A DNA stretch of 64,000 nucleotides from the NCBI GenBank assembly GCA_023935145.1, contig CM043703.1, positions 20,695,227-20,759,226 of the forward strand, in the 5' to 3' direction. The notes under the pieces were generated by a model that was given only the letters and a program-made list of their open reading frames with translations, was not told the DNA's origin and made no database searches. The DNA is from Bretschneidera sinensis (taxonomy: Eukaryota; Streptophyta; Magnoliopsida; Brassicales; Akaniaceae). Position 1 is the first letter of the stretch. Every line of letters begins with the position of its first letter. A program made the position numbers and the translations under genes. Of this stretch, positions 32,401-44,170 are shown piece after piece.

Positions 32401-35400
32401 GGAAGATTTGAAGTTGCCACACGGTTAAGTTTTCTTCTTGGTATTCTTCTGTTAACAGCATCTTGGAAGCGGATAGCTCTCAGCTGGTCAAACTGTGCTG
32501 TGACTGAATGAAGTCTTTCACTTAAAATTAAAACCTGAAGATTAAGATGTAACTTAAAATTACAACAATTCAACTGAATTAATGCAAAAAGGTAAGGAAA
32601 AGAGAAGCATTAGATGATATTTAACCATAGATATGATGACAAGTCTACTCTAATTGCCACAACTAGGAGAAAGACATAGTGATTGTGTCAAGGAAAAGGA
32701 ACATAAGAACTACTTTCCATTCAACAATTATGTTCTCTGGATAGAAACAGAATGGCCAACCAGAGTAGTTTCAACTATCAATATGAAAATGAAGGTAGGA
32801 TGTGGCAAGTAGGGAGAATACATCAGTCGGATTTCATTCTAATTTTCAGAGAGATTCCGTCCAAACCTAAATTTTTCAGTGCAATGTGCTTGCCCACCAT
32901 ACCCCTATCCCTAATTATAACACATCTAATTATCTCCCTCCCCCTTCTCTCTCTAACTCAATCTAGGAGCACTAAGCCTCCCATCAATTGAAACATTCCT
33001 CCAAGAAGGAATAAACTAACTTGTATGTTCTAAGCGCATTATACATGTTTCAATGACGGCACCCTAGAACTTTTAATAACAAAATCGGCTACCAAACCAA
33101 TAATATGTCAATGATGTCCCACCATAAGTTGAAGAGAGGGGGTAAAATCCAACGCCACACATTCCATGTGAAACCGAGCTTTCAAATATCCCCCTTCTAT
33201 GTGACCAACTATAGTCACCATATATCTTCAAACCCCTCTGTGCTACCATCTAAATCTATGCAATTGGAGGTTCAGCGCTAACATTGAGAAGAGTCAACAT
33301 TTCTTAAAATCAAATTAAATAAGCAAATATATTTCTTAAGTTACTCCTCTTCATCTTCAGTATTGTTCATCTAGTTAATATATAGAGCTCAGCATAGAGT
33401 ATCAGCAAGACGGATAAATGGCACTTCAACACCCTAAACCAAAGATGTAGCAGAACTAAGTGAAAGAAAATAACAATATGCCTGTACTCATTCTACAACA
33501 TGGATTCTCCCCAGCAGTTTAAGTTGTTTAACAAGTTTCTCGTATTTGTTTGTATTATAGTACAATTTTTCATTTGAAATTCGTGATCTTGTTATCTTTA
33601 TAACAATTCTGCTATGAACTTTTTAAAGTGCACAATAGATGAAACAAGAATACATTCCCCTCTCCATCCTGCATCTTTTGAGTCTATGTAACTCCAGGGC
33701 TTACTTAATGATGCGATTTTACTGCATTTAACTTTTAATTGAAATTTATCAATATTTGAATGCGTTTTGATCAAAGCTAGGCAATATGGGCACAGAGTCA
33801 AAAGGAAGACAACTGTTTGATGAAAATTCTCTGAAGAATGAAGGCAAGCACGCACACAAACTAGAAAGGAAGCAGGGACCTGCTTTTCTTTTTTCTTTTA
33901 TGTTTCTCATCTATAAGGCCGGGTTGGGTGAGGTGCGAACCCAAAATGCTTGATCAAGATTAAAACCTTAAGTCAATCAAGAGAGGACATAAGTTTTAGC
34001 AAATAAATAAAATCATGTCACCTATCAAAAAGAAAAATAAAGAGTAATATAAAAAAGAACAAGTAAAACTAGACATAAACATTTAATCATACCACCCCGT
34101 GTTTGTGTGCTTTAGTATCAGCATTGGAGTTATCAGCCTTGATGCCAAGCCATCCCTTGGAGTTTGCTTCTTCATCATTTATGCTGTTTTTGAGAATATC
34201 AATTTGCTCTTTGCATGCTTTAATAAAAGAAGTAACCTGGACAAAATGACTCAGTGAGACTGTAAAATATTTAAGTAAACCAGTCATAGTCCCAATAAGC
34301 ACACAGCTTCATTTACAGAAAAACATCCAAAATATATTCTACTTGGCAATTAAAACTATAAAATTACATTCTTGTTAATGCTAAGAAATTAAAAATCACA
34401 CAGTTCCTCAGTTGTGGAAACTGAGACAGGGTTTGCATTCTAACACAAGCATATGTCAGCTTTAGAAGCCAAATAGATCAACAATTAACACATTTAATCC
34501 TAGCTTTGTGCACTATACTTCAACAAAAACAAAGCAAACTCTATTTTATCTTGGACAGCACCGAGCCTAGGATCTCTGTTGGGAACTCAGGAACATCCCA
34601 AGTGGTATAAATCAGTAACAAAAATCATCACATATGTTGCGAATCATTACTTGAGATTGCAAGTGTTAATTCGATACAAGCATACAAATTTCAATTTCCT
34701 GACAAAAAAACATATAGAATTTGCCATTATCAGCCTATCAATGATAACACTATAATATTTCCAATTACACTACACAAAAGGCCTGAAGAGCATAAATCTG
34801 ATCACTCACTTCGTGTTCGATGCTATCCCTTTCCTGTTCCGTAGTACGGTGCAAATCCACATAATCCTTTCGATGCTTCAACATAAACTGTCCCAACTCT
34901 CCGATGCTTTCAAGCTAATAAAAGAATGTAGCATTAAAAAAAAAAAAAAAAAAAAAACAGCTGTATCATCTTCACAATTCAAGTTGCTCATTTGCTTTCA
35001 ATAGATAACCTTAAAATAGAAAAGAGAAAAAAGAAAAAGAAAGAACAGCAGCAAATTGCAACTTCTCAGAATAAAAGAAATGTGTCATGGCTCGTGAAAA
35101 TACCGTTTTCAATGCAGCTTTTGTAAAAGATGACCTTTGCCTTGGCTTATGGATTATGAAAGACGCCATTATTGCTGCCAATTTAGACTGCCACCAGAAG
35201 TAAAAAAAAAAAATTAAAAGCTAAAACTAAAAATCGATTCAAATATTAACATTTAAAACTTAACGTAGATATAAAAAATATCATATTAATTACAACAATG
35301 AAGCAAGAAACTGCATAGCCTGAAATAAATTTGGCAGTTAATCACTAAACCAGAAAAAAAAAAAAAAAATTAAAAAAGTAAGCACTACCTCATTATAACC

Positions 35401-35466
35401 AAGAGAGAGAGCATTCTGCCGCACAGAATCCTTGAAATCCTCCGTTCTATCTCTGAATCTTGACAT
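29425..35466 (-). CDS. SYP81: Syntaxin of the SYP81/Ufe1 type (Qa-SNARE), complete, 7 exons, 310 aa
   Basis: Minus-strand exons: 35466-35389, 35187-35104, 34914-34810, 34236-34093, 32534-32289, 32166-32035, 29568-29425. Every intron is GT-AG and phase 0, giving 310 codons plus a stop. The protein starts MSRFRDRTEDFKDSVR and keeps the SYP81 signatures SFIIHKPRQRS, HRKDYVDLHRTTEQE and NSKGWLGIKADNSNAD. The SNARE motif lies at about residues 220-285 (STHVLQQAQQIELLYDQ, with the glutamines of the zero-layer region). A C-terminal anchor at about 291-307 ends FLDWYG. Family role: an ER-resident t-SNARE for Golgi-to-ER retrograde vesicles. The length equals that of the Arabidopsis protein as I know it. 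Intron 6 is 2466 bp and holds a LINE fragment. It appears intact. Confidence 0.96.
30450..30796 (+). mobile_element. LINE 3'-end fragment in intron 6 of the syntaxin gene
   Basis: The + frame contains FLFVWNEGNKMAFDNKERLLEAI and DSWFNTLSFW, matching the C-terminal tail of plant L1 ORF2. It is followed by GGTTGCACTCCCTTGG and a TTTACTTATAAAAAAAAG end, like the ends of the LINEs at 36.2 and 37.3 kb. It is oriented opposite to the host gene. No clear target duplication was found. Confidence 0.75.
33887..33995 (-). mobile_element. Possible SINE in intron 4 of the syntaxin gene
   Basis: The minus strand has a B-box-like GGGTTCGCACCTC (about 33941-33929), followed by sequence ending in A-rich tract. 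An A-box-like segment upstream is weak. No target duplication was resolved. Confidence 0.35.
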
Positions 35467-35673
35467 CCTTTCTCCAAGTTGATTGAGAGCTTTATCTTTT
35501 TCTTTCTGGGATCTTTAATTATTGATGAAGAAATAGTTATTCTTGATGAGTATACTTAAAATTTCGAAATTTTAGAAGCAGATCAAAACCCTATTCTTCA
35601 AATTAAAAAGTATATGTAGATAATTGGGATCAAAGCTGACCTTAACAAGAAGCTGTATCAGTTCCTGTATGAG

Positions 35674-35710
35674 CTCTCTCCCTCTCCCTCTCCCTCTCCC
35701 TCTCCCTCTA
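35674..35710. repeat. (CTCCCT)n microsatellite upstream of the syntaxin gene
   Basis: About six copies of CTCCCT, roughly 210 bp upstream of the syntaxin ATG in its probable promoter or 5' leader (GAGGGA on the gene strand). A separate GA tract is at about 35898-35911. Confidence 0.9.
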
Positions 35711-36183
35711 TTATTTATTTATTTAAGAGCCTACATTGCCAAAGCAGAGAAAAAGGAAAGAGTAAGCTTGGTACCGGCAATGAGCCTAGTAGAGATTCAG
35801 ACAGAACCCATCGTAAACTTTTACTAATCTTCTTGGCGTGTTCCGTTGAAAAAATAATAACAACAACATTACTAAAGAAAAAATATATACTTAGGGAAGA
35901 GAGAGAGAGAGATTGATATTTAACGATGTAAGTTTTTATATTTTCCATTTTAATATGTGATTTAATCATTGCATTGAAAATTTACTGTTTTCTTACAATT
36001 TGTGGTATACATTCAACTTCTATATTAAGTTAGTGTAACAAAGTCCTATTGACATATTTTGTTAACCATTTCATGATGTGCTTCATAACTTGCTTATATT
36101 GTTCTAAATATATATTAGCATTAAAATAATGAAATCTATAACTTACATTCTTTTAAAATTTGTATGATAACCTTGCCGAATAC

Positions 36184-36997
36184 TTAAAAAGACACATTCA
36201 TTTTTTTTATAAGTAAATAAAATTGTATTAAAAAAGCATAAGAGGTGCAACCGGCAGTCAAAGACTATCTACATCTACGGGAAATAAACTTCACAAAATC
36301 TAAAAGATCTACATCATTCAAAAAAAAAAATTCCTTTTAAACAAAAAATCAAGGGTATTGAACCAACTATATCTAATTACTCCACTAGACTTCTCAACAC
36401 CATTAAAAGTTGTTTGATTCCTCTCATTCTACATAATCCAAAAAATAGAGAGTGGGCTCAATGAGTAAGCCTTCTTAAGTTCTTTAGAAGCACGTAAACC
36501 ACTCCAAACTCATATTTCATCTTTTACGGAGCCGACAACCACTCAAGAAACACCAACACTATAAGCCATCTCCCATAAGCTTCTAGCCAACATGAACTCG
36601 GCGCAAAATGTAGCATCTACTAACAAGCACTTTCTCTTTTCTTTGTAAATTGTCAATAGTAAGAATCTTCTCCCAAAGCTTCCCATAAAAATAAAAAAAT
36701 AAAAAACTTACTTTTTTTGGGGCACAAGGACACCAAATTGCTTTCCAAAGGAAGTTGGATGAGCCTTCCGATGGAGTCTCCTCAAGAAGAATGTTATAAA
36801 AAGATTTCACTTCAAAACCTTTATCCGGGTTAGCCTTCCATCTAGTGACATCCAACCTAGAACAATACAAGGCCTCCAAAAACTTTTCAACCCTCTCCAC
36901 CTTCCAGTCATGGACATTGCGAATAAAAATGACATCTCAAGAAATCACATTATTAATCAAGGAGATGCACGAACAAATAAAATTATTAAAAAGACAC
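36184..36997 (-). mobile_element. 5'-truncated LINE with 12-bp target duplication
   Basis: The body (36196-36985) is bounded by TTAAAAAGACAC at 36184-36195 and 36986-36997. The minus strand encodes an ORF2 C-terminal part: VEKFLEALYCSRLDV, FEVKSFYNILLEE, then LWKAIWCPCAPKKVSF and WEKILTIDNLQR, the zf-RVT region. It ends GGTTGCACCTCTTATGC and a TTTACTTATAAAAAAAATG tail. Short A-rich 3' end, 5' truncation and target duplication are hallmarks of target-primed reverse transcription. Confidence 0.9.
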
Positions 36998-37341
36998 GTG
37001 CAATGCAAATAACTAAAACATGATTTAATATTTTGATGGCCACTAAAAAAAATTGATGTTTATAGAGATAATATAAGGACTTTGACTTCAATAATCTAGT
37101 AATTGCTAATGCTTATCATAGAAAACTAAATCATAAATACCTTTCATTTCATTGTATATTTTTTATGAACCTTTTTTAATAATTGATTAAACATCAAAAG
37201 TCTTTTCAGAATATGCTAAATGTAATAAAAAGTTACTATAATTATGAAAAGTGACTATAATGCACCTTCTAAATACTATATTCCATTATTTTATTTTATA
37301 GTTAAAAAACGCAAAGGGGGTGCAACCCAAAAACAACGATT

Positions 37342-37553
37342 AACCATAGGAGATAAGCTCCACAAAATCTGGCAAATCAACCTCATTTACAAATAAGTTT
37401 ATTTTAACCCAAAAACAATGGGCATTGAACCAGTTATCTCTAATTATAACCATAGGAGAGAAGCTCCACAAAATCTGGCAAATCAACCTCATTTACAAAG
37501 AAGTTTATTTTAACCTAAAAACAATGGGCATTGAACTAGCTATCTCTAATTAT
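37342..37553. repeat. 106-bp tandem duplication in the LINE 3' region
   Basis: Units 37342-37447 and 37448-37553 are nearly identical, each starting AACCATAGGAGA and ending TCTCTAATTAT. The duplication lies just inside the LINE 3' end. Confidence 0.9.
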
Positions 37554-37675
37554 ATCAATAGGTCTCACGATACTATCAAAAACTCTACGATTCCTTTCAT
37601 TCCACACAATCCAAAAGATAGAATGAGCATCAGTGAGTAAGCATTCTTGAGATCTTTAGAAGCTCGAAAGCCACT

Positions 37676-40600
37676 CTAAGCCCACACTTCATCTTTCACG
37701 GACCAGACAAACACCCACAAGACCCCAAAAACTCTATAAGCCATCTCCCACAAGGATCTAGCCAAAGAACACTCCATCAAGAGATGAAAGGCGGATTCTC
37801 CACAACTTTTGCAAATGTAACATCTATTAAGCATCACTTTCCTCCTTTGTAAATTGTCAATAGTAAGAATCTTCTCCCAATAAACTTCCCACACAAAAAA
37901 CACACTTTCCTAGGGGCATGAGAGCACCAAATAGCTTTTCACGGGAAATTGGAAATCCATCTGAAGGAGCCCCCGTCAAGAAGAAGCTTATAAGAAGATT
38001 TAACCTCAAACCCCTTTCTTGGGCTATCCCTCCACCTAATCACATCCTCTTTAGTCAAATCTAACCTGTAGCTGTATAAGGCTTCTAAGAAACGACAAAC
38101 TCCCGAAACCTCCCAATCATGTATATTTCGGATAAAAGGCACATCCCAAGAGATTAAATCATTGGTAAAGGAAATGCACGAAAAAACAAAAGCTTCTTTA
38201 TCTCTCATAATAGCAAAGATATTTGAAAAACTGTTCTTTAAAGGAGTGTTCCCAAACCATGTGTCATGCCAAATCCGAGATCTTTCCCCGTTCCCACCAT
38301 CACAGAAAGGCAAGGACTTAAAGCCTCCTACCATTTCCGAATCCATTTCCACACTCCAACACCATAGGCCCCCCTCCCTTCCTTAGTCATCTACCCACTA
38401 GAATCTATCCCAAACTTAGCTTCTACCACTTTCCTCTAAAGATGGTCTCTCTCTACAAGAAATCTCTATAACCATTTCCCAATGAGAGCTTTATTGAATA
38501 AGGTAAGGGATTTTAGGCCAAACCCCCTCTTTCCAACGGTTTCTTAACGACTTTTCACCTCACTAAGTGATATTTGTATTCCTCCCCCATATTTCCCCAA
38601 AGAAACCTCCTTTGGATATCTCCAACTGCTTTGCCACCAAACTAGGAATGTGAAAAGAGGACATGAAATAGATTGGAAGGCTAGAGAGAGTACTTTTAAT
38701 GAGAGTACGCCTTCCACCTTTTGAAAGAAGGTGATTCTTCCATCCTGCTAACCTTTTTCCAAACCTTTCCACAATGGGGTTCCAAACACTTTTGTCTTAA
38801 ATTTAACTCCAAGTGGAAGACCAAGATAAGTAAAAGGAAACGTCCCCACATTGCATCCTAGTGGACTTGCAAAAAAACGAATATTAATATTCTCACCAAG
38901 AGGGATTAAATCACTCTTACTAAGATTCACCTTAAGCCACGATACTGCCTTAAAACAAAGGAGAACACACCGAAGGTGTAGAATTTAAAGAGCTTTTGCA
39001 CCACAAAAAACTATAGTATCATGCAAAAAGAAGACGAGACACCCTCACACTACTTCCATGTCTACCCACCTTGAAGTCACTCAAAAGCCCTCGTCAACCC
39101 CTTTCACCAACATTTTGCTAGAGGCCTTCATAACCAAAGTGAACAAAAAAGGAGACAAAGGATCCCCTTGCCTAAGGGCCCGCAATACTTTCAAAAAACT
39201 GGAGGGACAACCATTAACAAGGATCGAAAAAGAGGTTGAAGAGATACATTTGTAAATCCACTTACACCATTTGTCCCCAAAACCCATTTTTTCAATATGT
39301 AAATCACAAAACCTCAACAAAAATGATCATATGCTTTTTCCATATCGAGCTTACAAATCACCCCTTACCCTCCATCATTTAAATGGGCATCCACAACTTC
39401 ATTAGCAACCAAAGCGGCATCCAAAATTTGTCTGCCCTCAATAAAACATTTTGATGAGGATTCACCACTTTTCGGATAACTGACTTTAATCTATTAGCGA
39501 GAACCTTCGATAAAGCTTGTAAATACACCCAACAAGACTAATAGGCCTGAAATCTTTGATATTGGAAGAGTCCACCTTCTTTGGAACAAGAACAATAAAG
39601 GTAGCGTTAAGACTTTCCACAAACTTCCCCGAAGAATGGAACTCCTCAAAAAGCCTAAGAATGCCCCCTCTTAGAACTTCCTAATTATACTGAATAAAAA
39701 CCATAGAAAAACCATCAGAACCCGGAGCCTCATCGCCATTGCACTCCTGTAGAGCGACGAGAATTTCTTCCTCCTCAAAAGGGCGTTCAATCCAAAATGC
39801 CTCTCTCTCATCGATACTAGAGAAATCCAACCCATCCAAATTCAGTCTATTATCACACGTCTCTGTATAGAGAACCTTATAGAAATCACAAATTGCCTCT
39901 TTCATACTCTCCTCCTCAAAGACCGTACCATTTACCTCAATAGATCCAAGGAAGTAGTGCCTCCTATGATCATTCACCATACGATGAAAGAATTTAGTGT
40001 TTCTATCACCCTCTCTAAGCCAAATTTCTCTCTATTTTTGCTTCCACGAGATCCTTTCCATATAAATGAGCTTAGAAAGTTCCTTTTTAACACTCACTCT
40101 CCTTTCTCTATCACACCTCGAAAGACCCGAGGTTATCTCCTTCTCATCAATTCCACTAATCTTTCCCATCAACGCATTAATAGAGGAGTTAACATTCCCT
40201 AGAGATTATTTGTTCCATCTTTTCAACTACTATTTTAAGAATTTCAATTTAGAAGCCACCACAAAACTAACAAAACCCCTCACATTACAACCATCCCACT
40301 AATCTTTAATAAGATTCTGAAAACCGTCAACCTTAAGCCACATCTTCTCAAAACGAAACGGAGTCGGACCCCAATGCAAACCTCCCACTTCAAGCATGAT
40401 AGGATGATGGTCCAAAGTGGGTCTTGGCAAAAGTTTCTAGATCAAATCAGGGAAAAGAGCTTCCCATCAATCAATGATAAGGAAGCGGTCAACTCAAGAG
40501 AAAGAGGGGATCTCCCTAAAGCTCAACCAAGTGAAAGATCCTCCCGACAGAGGCAAGTCAATAAGACCATGACCCTAACAAAAGCCAAGAACTCCCTCAT

Positions 40601-41057
40601 AGAACAATCCTCGTGAGAACAACATTGAAATCACCACCCACCACCCAAGAGAGATCCCACTGATTTCTAATCTCCTCAAGCTCACCCCAAAAAACACCCC
40701 TCTCGCTACTATGCACCGGGCCGTAAACTCCTGACAACAACCACTCACCACTCGAGGATAACCCCTTAAGCACAAAAGACACCGAGCAAAGCCTCACTTG
40801 AAAATCAATCAAATCCAACACCTTCTTATTCCACATAACTACAACACCCCCTAAAGCGAAGACTACAGGTAACACTTTCCACCCACAAGACCTAATACCC
40901 CAAAAACTACGAATAATTTCATAATCGATTACCTCCATTTAGTCTCTTGAAGACAAACCATGTCCCCCTTCCACTCTCTAAGGTAATGCTTCACCACAGC
41001 TCTTTTATTCAGTTCATTCAATCCCCTCACATTCCATGAAATAAGTTTCATCTTCAT
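37676..41057 (-). pseudogene. LINE ORF2: endonuclease, reverse transcriptase, zf-RVT (decayed)
   Basis: The ATG at 41057 (minus strand) begins MKMKLISWNVRGLN, the start of the AP-endonuclease domain. WVVGGDFNVVL follows at about 40640. The RT region shows ALQECNGDEAPGSDGF (39.7 kb), [15 protein letters not shown] (39.17 kb) and FPFTYLGLPLG (38.84 kb). KGGRRTLIKSTLSSLPIY follows at 38.7 kb. The catalytic FADD region near 39030 is broken by a deletion and frame change. The zf-RVT end (RCYICKSCGESAFHLLMEC) is near 37.8 kb. Stops and frameshifts recur throughout. L1-type ORF2 proteins both nick the target and copy the RNA; this copy cannot. Confidence 0.88.
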
Positions 41058-41302
41058 GGATCAACAAAAGCATCTCTATCCTCTTCCACTCCAAAGGCCG
41101 CATCAGAAGCTCCCTTCTCATAGTTGACCCCAAACTCCAACTTTTTGAGTTCTCTATTAACCTCTTTCTTATGTTTTTTACTCACAGAGAACTGTTTGCA
41201 CCTAGAAATGCCTTTTGCCTGCCTAATTTTCTCAAACAAATCAATTGCTTGATCTTCCACCTCTTCTAAGGAAACCCCTACCACCTCTTCTAAGGAAACC
41301 AC
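41054..41302 (-). pseudogene. LINE ORF1 C-terminal remnant
   Basis: The frame is open from the 5' truncation point to a TGA at 41056-41054 that overlaps the ORF2 ATG (ATGA). The encoded tail is charged (LFEKIRQAKGISR, KKHKKEVNRELKKL) and carries a short internal duplication, VSLEEV twice, from CCTCTTCTAAGGAAACC repeats at about 41264-41300. No zinc knuckle remains. Assignment to ORF1 rests on position and overlap. Confidence 0.65.
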
Positions 41303-41633
41303 TATCTTCCATTATAAATGTGAAAAAAAAAAAGAGAAAGAAGAAGGAAAATAAAATTGAATTATTTGGCATAGCCGGTAACCTGAGTTTATCCAATCTA
41401 CGACCCATATTTTGGTATCTAAAATACATTAGCTGTAATGCTTGTGTAATGCACGAGCTATGTAGTTAAAAATACTTGCAACCAGCATACATACTGGATG
41501 ACACTTCGAAAAAATTGTTTACCGTAAGATGAACTCCATCTAACATATCAGATCTTCAACTTTGCGATTAGTGTCCTTGGCATAATCAAATCAACCCATG
41601 AATGCGAAAACACATAATATCGGATATTTGTAC

Positions 41634-41768
41634 TAAGGCGTTGTTTGGGTTTAGATTTAAGCAAGCTTAAATCAACTTGTTTAAATATGATTAAGGCAAT
41701 TTTTGCCTTGGAAGAGAATTAAGCAAGCTGATTTAAGCTTGCTTAAATCTACTCCAAACACTGCCTAA
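41634..41768. mobile_element. Tourist-like MITE, 129 bp, TAA target duplication
   Basis: The element spans 41637-41765. Terminal inverted repeats of about 40 bp start GGCGTTGTTTGG and (other strand) GGCAGTGTTTGG. They share GATTTAAGCAAGCTTAAATC. TAA flanks both ends (41634-41636, 41766-41768), the 3-bp duplication of PIF/Harbinger elements. It has no coding capacity. Confidence 0.92.
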
Positions 41769-44170
41769 ATGTTCAGCACTTCATCTGATGTAAATGGTTT
41801 AGATATAGGCTTGTAAAAATCACCAATGTAGAAAATTATTGAACATATCTAATGAGATTCTGACATATTCTACTTCTAGTTTGATGCAGAGTCAAATAAA
41901 AGCTAGAAGAAAAGAAGTATGGCACAACTAACTTCACAAATTCCTGAAGCTTCAAAAGATTTAGGTCCACTGGCTTATCAAAAGAAGAATTAGGTCCACC
42001 GTTCAGGCTATATTTTAACATTCAATCATAAGGTTGCTGCTTCAATTTTCAAATTTCATTATCCACTCAAAGTCTTTAATGTTCAGAATTGATTGCAATT
42101 AAACAAGTTTTTGATAATATGCTTTCATCTCTACGTTGACTGAATATAATCAAACAAAGCAGAGCTAATGGAACAACGATTTAAAACACGCGAGATGCAC
42201 ACATGGATTGTTCTGGAAAGTCCACTGGTACTTTGTAGGGAAGTTCAGTGCTAACGTGCAGTTACAGAAAAGTCTTTAAACAATTTTATGACATTTGTCA
42301 ATTGTTGTGTGGGGGTGTCCAATATGGGTGGACAACTTCAAGGTTCAAGTATCATTATTGAATCAACTATGTAGCAAATGGGGCTGCAGAGTGCACTTTG
42401 ACTGATATTGCTCTAACAAGCAACAACCTAGGCTAGGCTACCCAACAAGCAGAGTGCATTTTGACTAGTATTGGTCTAACAAGTAACAATGGTCCACAAT
42501 ATTGTTTACTAAACCCATAAAACTAAGGGTGGCAGTACTAAGATGGGGACTGATGTAGCAAAAATGAGTATAACTAGACAGAATGTGTCAACAAGAAGCA
42601 GAATTGAATACTAAATGGGACATATTTCATAAAGATTTTTTGTGTCTTGAACAGCACACTGTTTTTTTTTTTCTGAAGAAACAACAAAATGAATTAACTG
42701 CATCACCAAAAAGAGTAATATCATTCTCGTTAAACATGATAAAAGGATAGGATGAATGCTAAAAAAAGATGAAGGTAATCGTAGTTAGAAACAATTATCT
42801 TTGACATGAGATTTTAGTTGCGGGCAGAGCCAAAAATATAACATCTCTTGTAACCAATGTGACTCTTTTTCACACAGTAGGACTGCAGTGACCAATTTTG
42901 ATTGAGATCAAGTGGGTGATGTGCTCACTCTATTACATATTTGTTACACAGAACTTGAAATAGGTGAGTGTAATCATCATTCATATCAAAGAACAATTAA
43001 AGGTCCCTTGAAAGTATCCAACAAATCAACAAGGTGTCTCATGATGAAATCCAACAAATTAAAACATAAACAAGTAAATAATAAGTGAAACTTAACGATT
43101 TCCATCATTCCAAAATTCATCTGTTCTTCTTAGACAAGAAGTTCAAATATGACTTCCATTAGATTAAACTGAGAAAATTATAAGTAAAAACTGAAAATTA
43201 TTCAATTAAATATTTTTATAGTTATACTTTTATTATTTCAAAATTTAGAATTTAGACCAATTGAACTAAATTGAATGAGAAGTTCATGTACTCATATTCA
43301 TAACCATATATTGTTCAAATAAAATTTTGAAGTTATGTTTCACTTTTCATACCCTTCAAACTCCTCAAAGACATTGAGAATATTTCCTTCTTCATAGACT
43401 TGCTGTTTGTTATGGTATTTCCCCTTAAATCTCTATTTTATACATAATTACCATGTGCTTAATATTCTTCTCTCAAGAACCTCATGAGAGAGCTTGATAT
43501 TTCAAGCTTCCAATGTTTTAGTATGGAAATGAACCCAAGGGGTAATTTAAGCATTCAATTATATTCTGGGATCTTTATAATTCCAAGTATATATAATATA
43601 CTCAATGGGGAAGCATTCACCTTTTATCCAGATGTATGAAAGGTTAATGAAATTACTCCTCAACATAAACATCAGTTTTGTTGAACTGTATAATATTTAA
43701 TCAAAGTTTGCTTTATACATAGAAGCTTTAAATCCTGATATTTTCAAAATAGCTATTAGCTGTATCCTCCCACAATGAGCAAAAGGCCCAACAATTAAAT
43801 CATATCTAAGGCTTGACACTAAAACAAAAGATCAACTCACTAAACTATACAGTACATAGGATTGTCTCTTAGATCACAGATCATGCTGATAGAATCACAC
43901 TGAGATGGAAATCTTTGAATCAGGTCCTTAGTTATCTTACCAATAAGTAATATAATCAGTCATATACTCGTATTAGTTCATAAACTAATTAAATGCTACG
44001 TGTGAATTCCTAATAGGACAAAGCTACTCTAAACCCAAAGCAAATATAAATAAGCAATTAAATAAATCCACAATTAACTTCAATGTGAATTGAAGAAAAA
44101 AAAATAAGAATTTGATGAATCAAGTAACAATAGATATATTACCAAAAGGCTAGAAATTATATAAACCATA
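41769..44170. other. Intergenic, no gene seen
   Basis: AT-rich. A partial direct duplication occurs at about 42389-42425 and 42450-42488 (GCAGAGTGCA then TTTGACT, then CTAACAAG). Open frames here show no family resemblance. Confidence 0.5.

Larger units (their letters stand above)
37275..41315 (-). mobile_element. L1-type LINE, about 4.0 kb, with 15-bp target duplication
   Basis: The body (about 37290-41300) is flanked by ACTATATTCCATTAT (37275-37289) and ACTATCTTCCATTAT (41301-41315), one mismatch apart. Minus-strand order: the end of ORF1, ORF2 endonuclease, reverse transcriptase, zf-RVT and 3' UTR. Only the last part of ORF1 is present, so it is 5'-truncated there. Frame breaks are frequent. 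It is related to the fragments at 36.2 and 30.45 kb. Confidence 0.9.

Noticed and set aside
33598..33855. 85-codon minus-strand frame in intron 4 of the syntaxin gene
   Set aside because: Lies wholly within an intron defined by clean flanking exons and has no recognisable domain.
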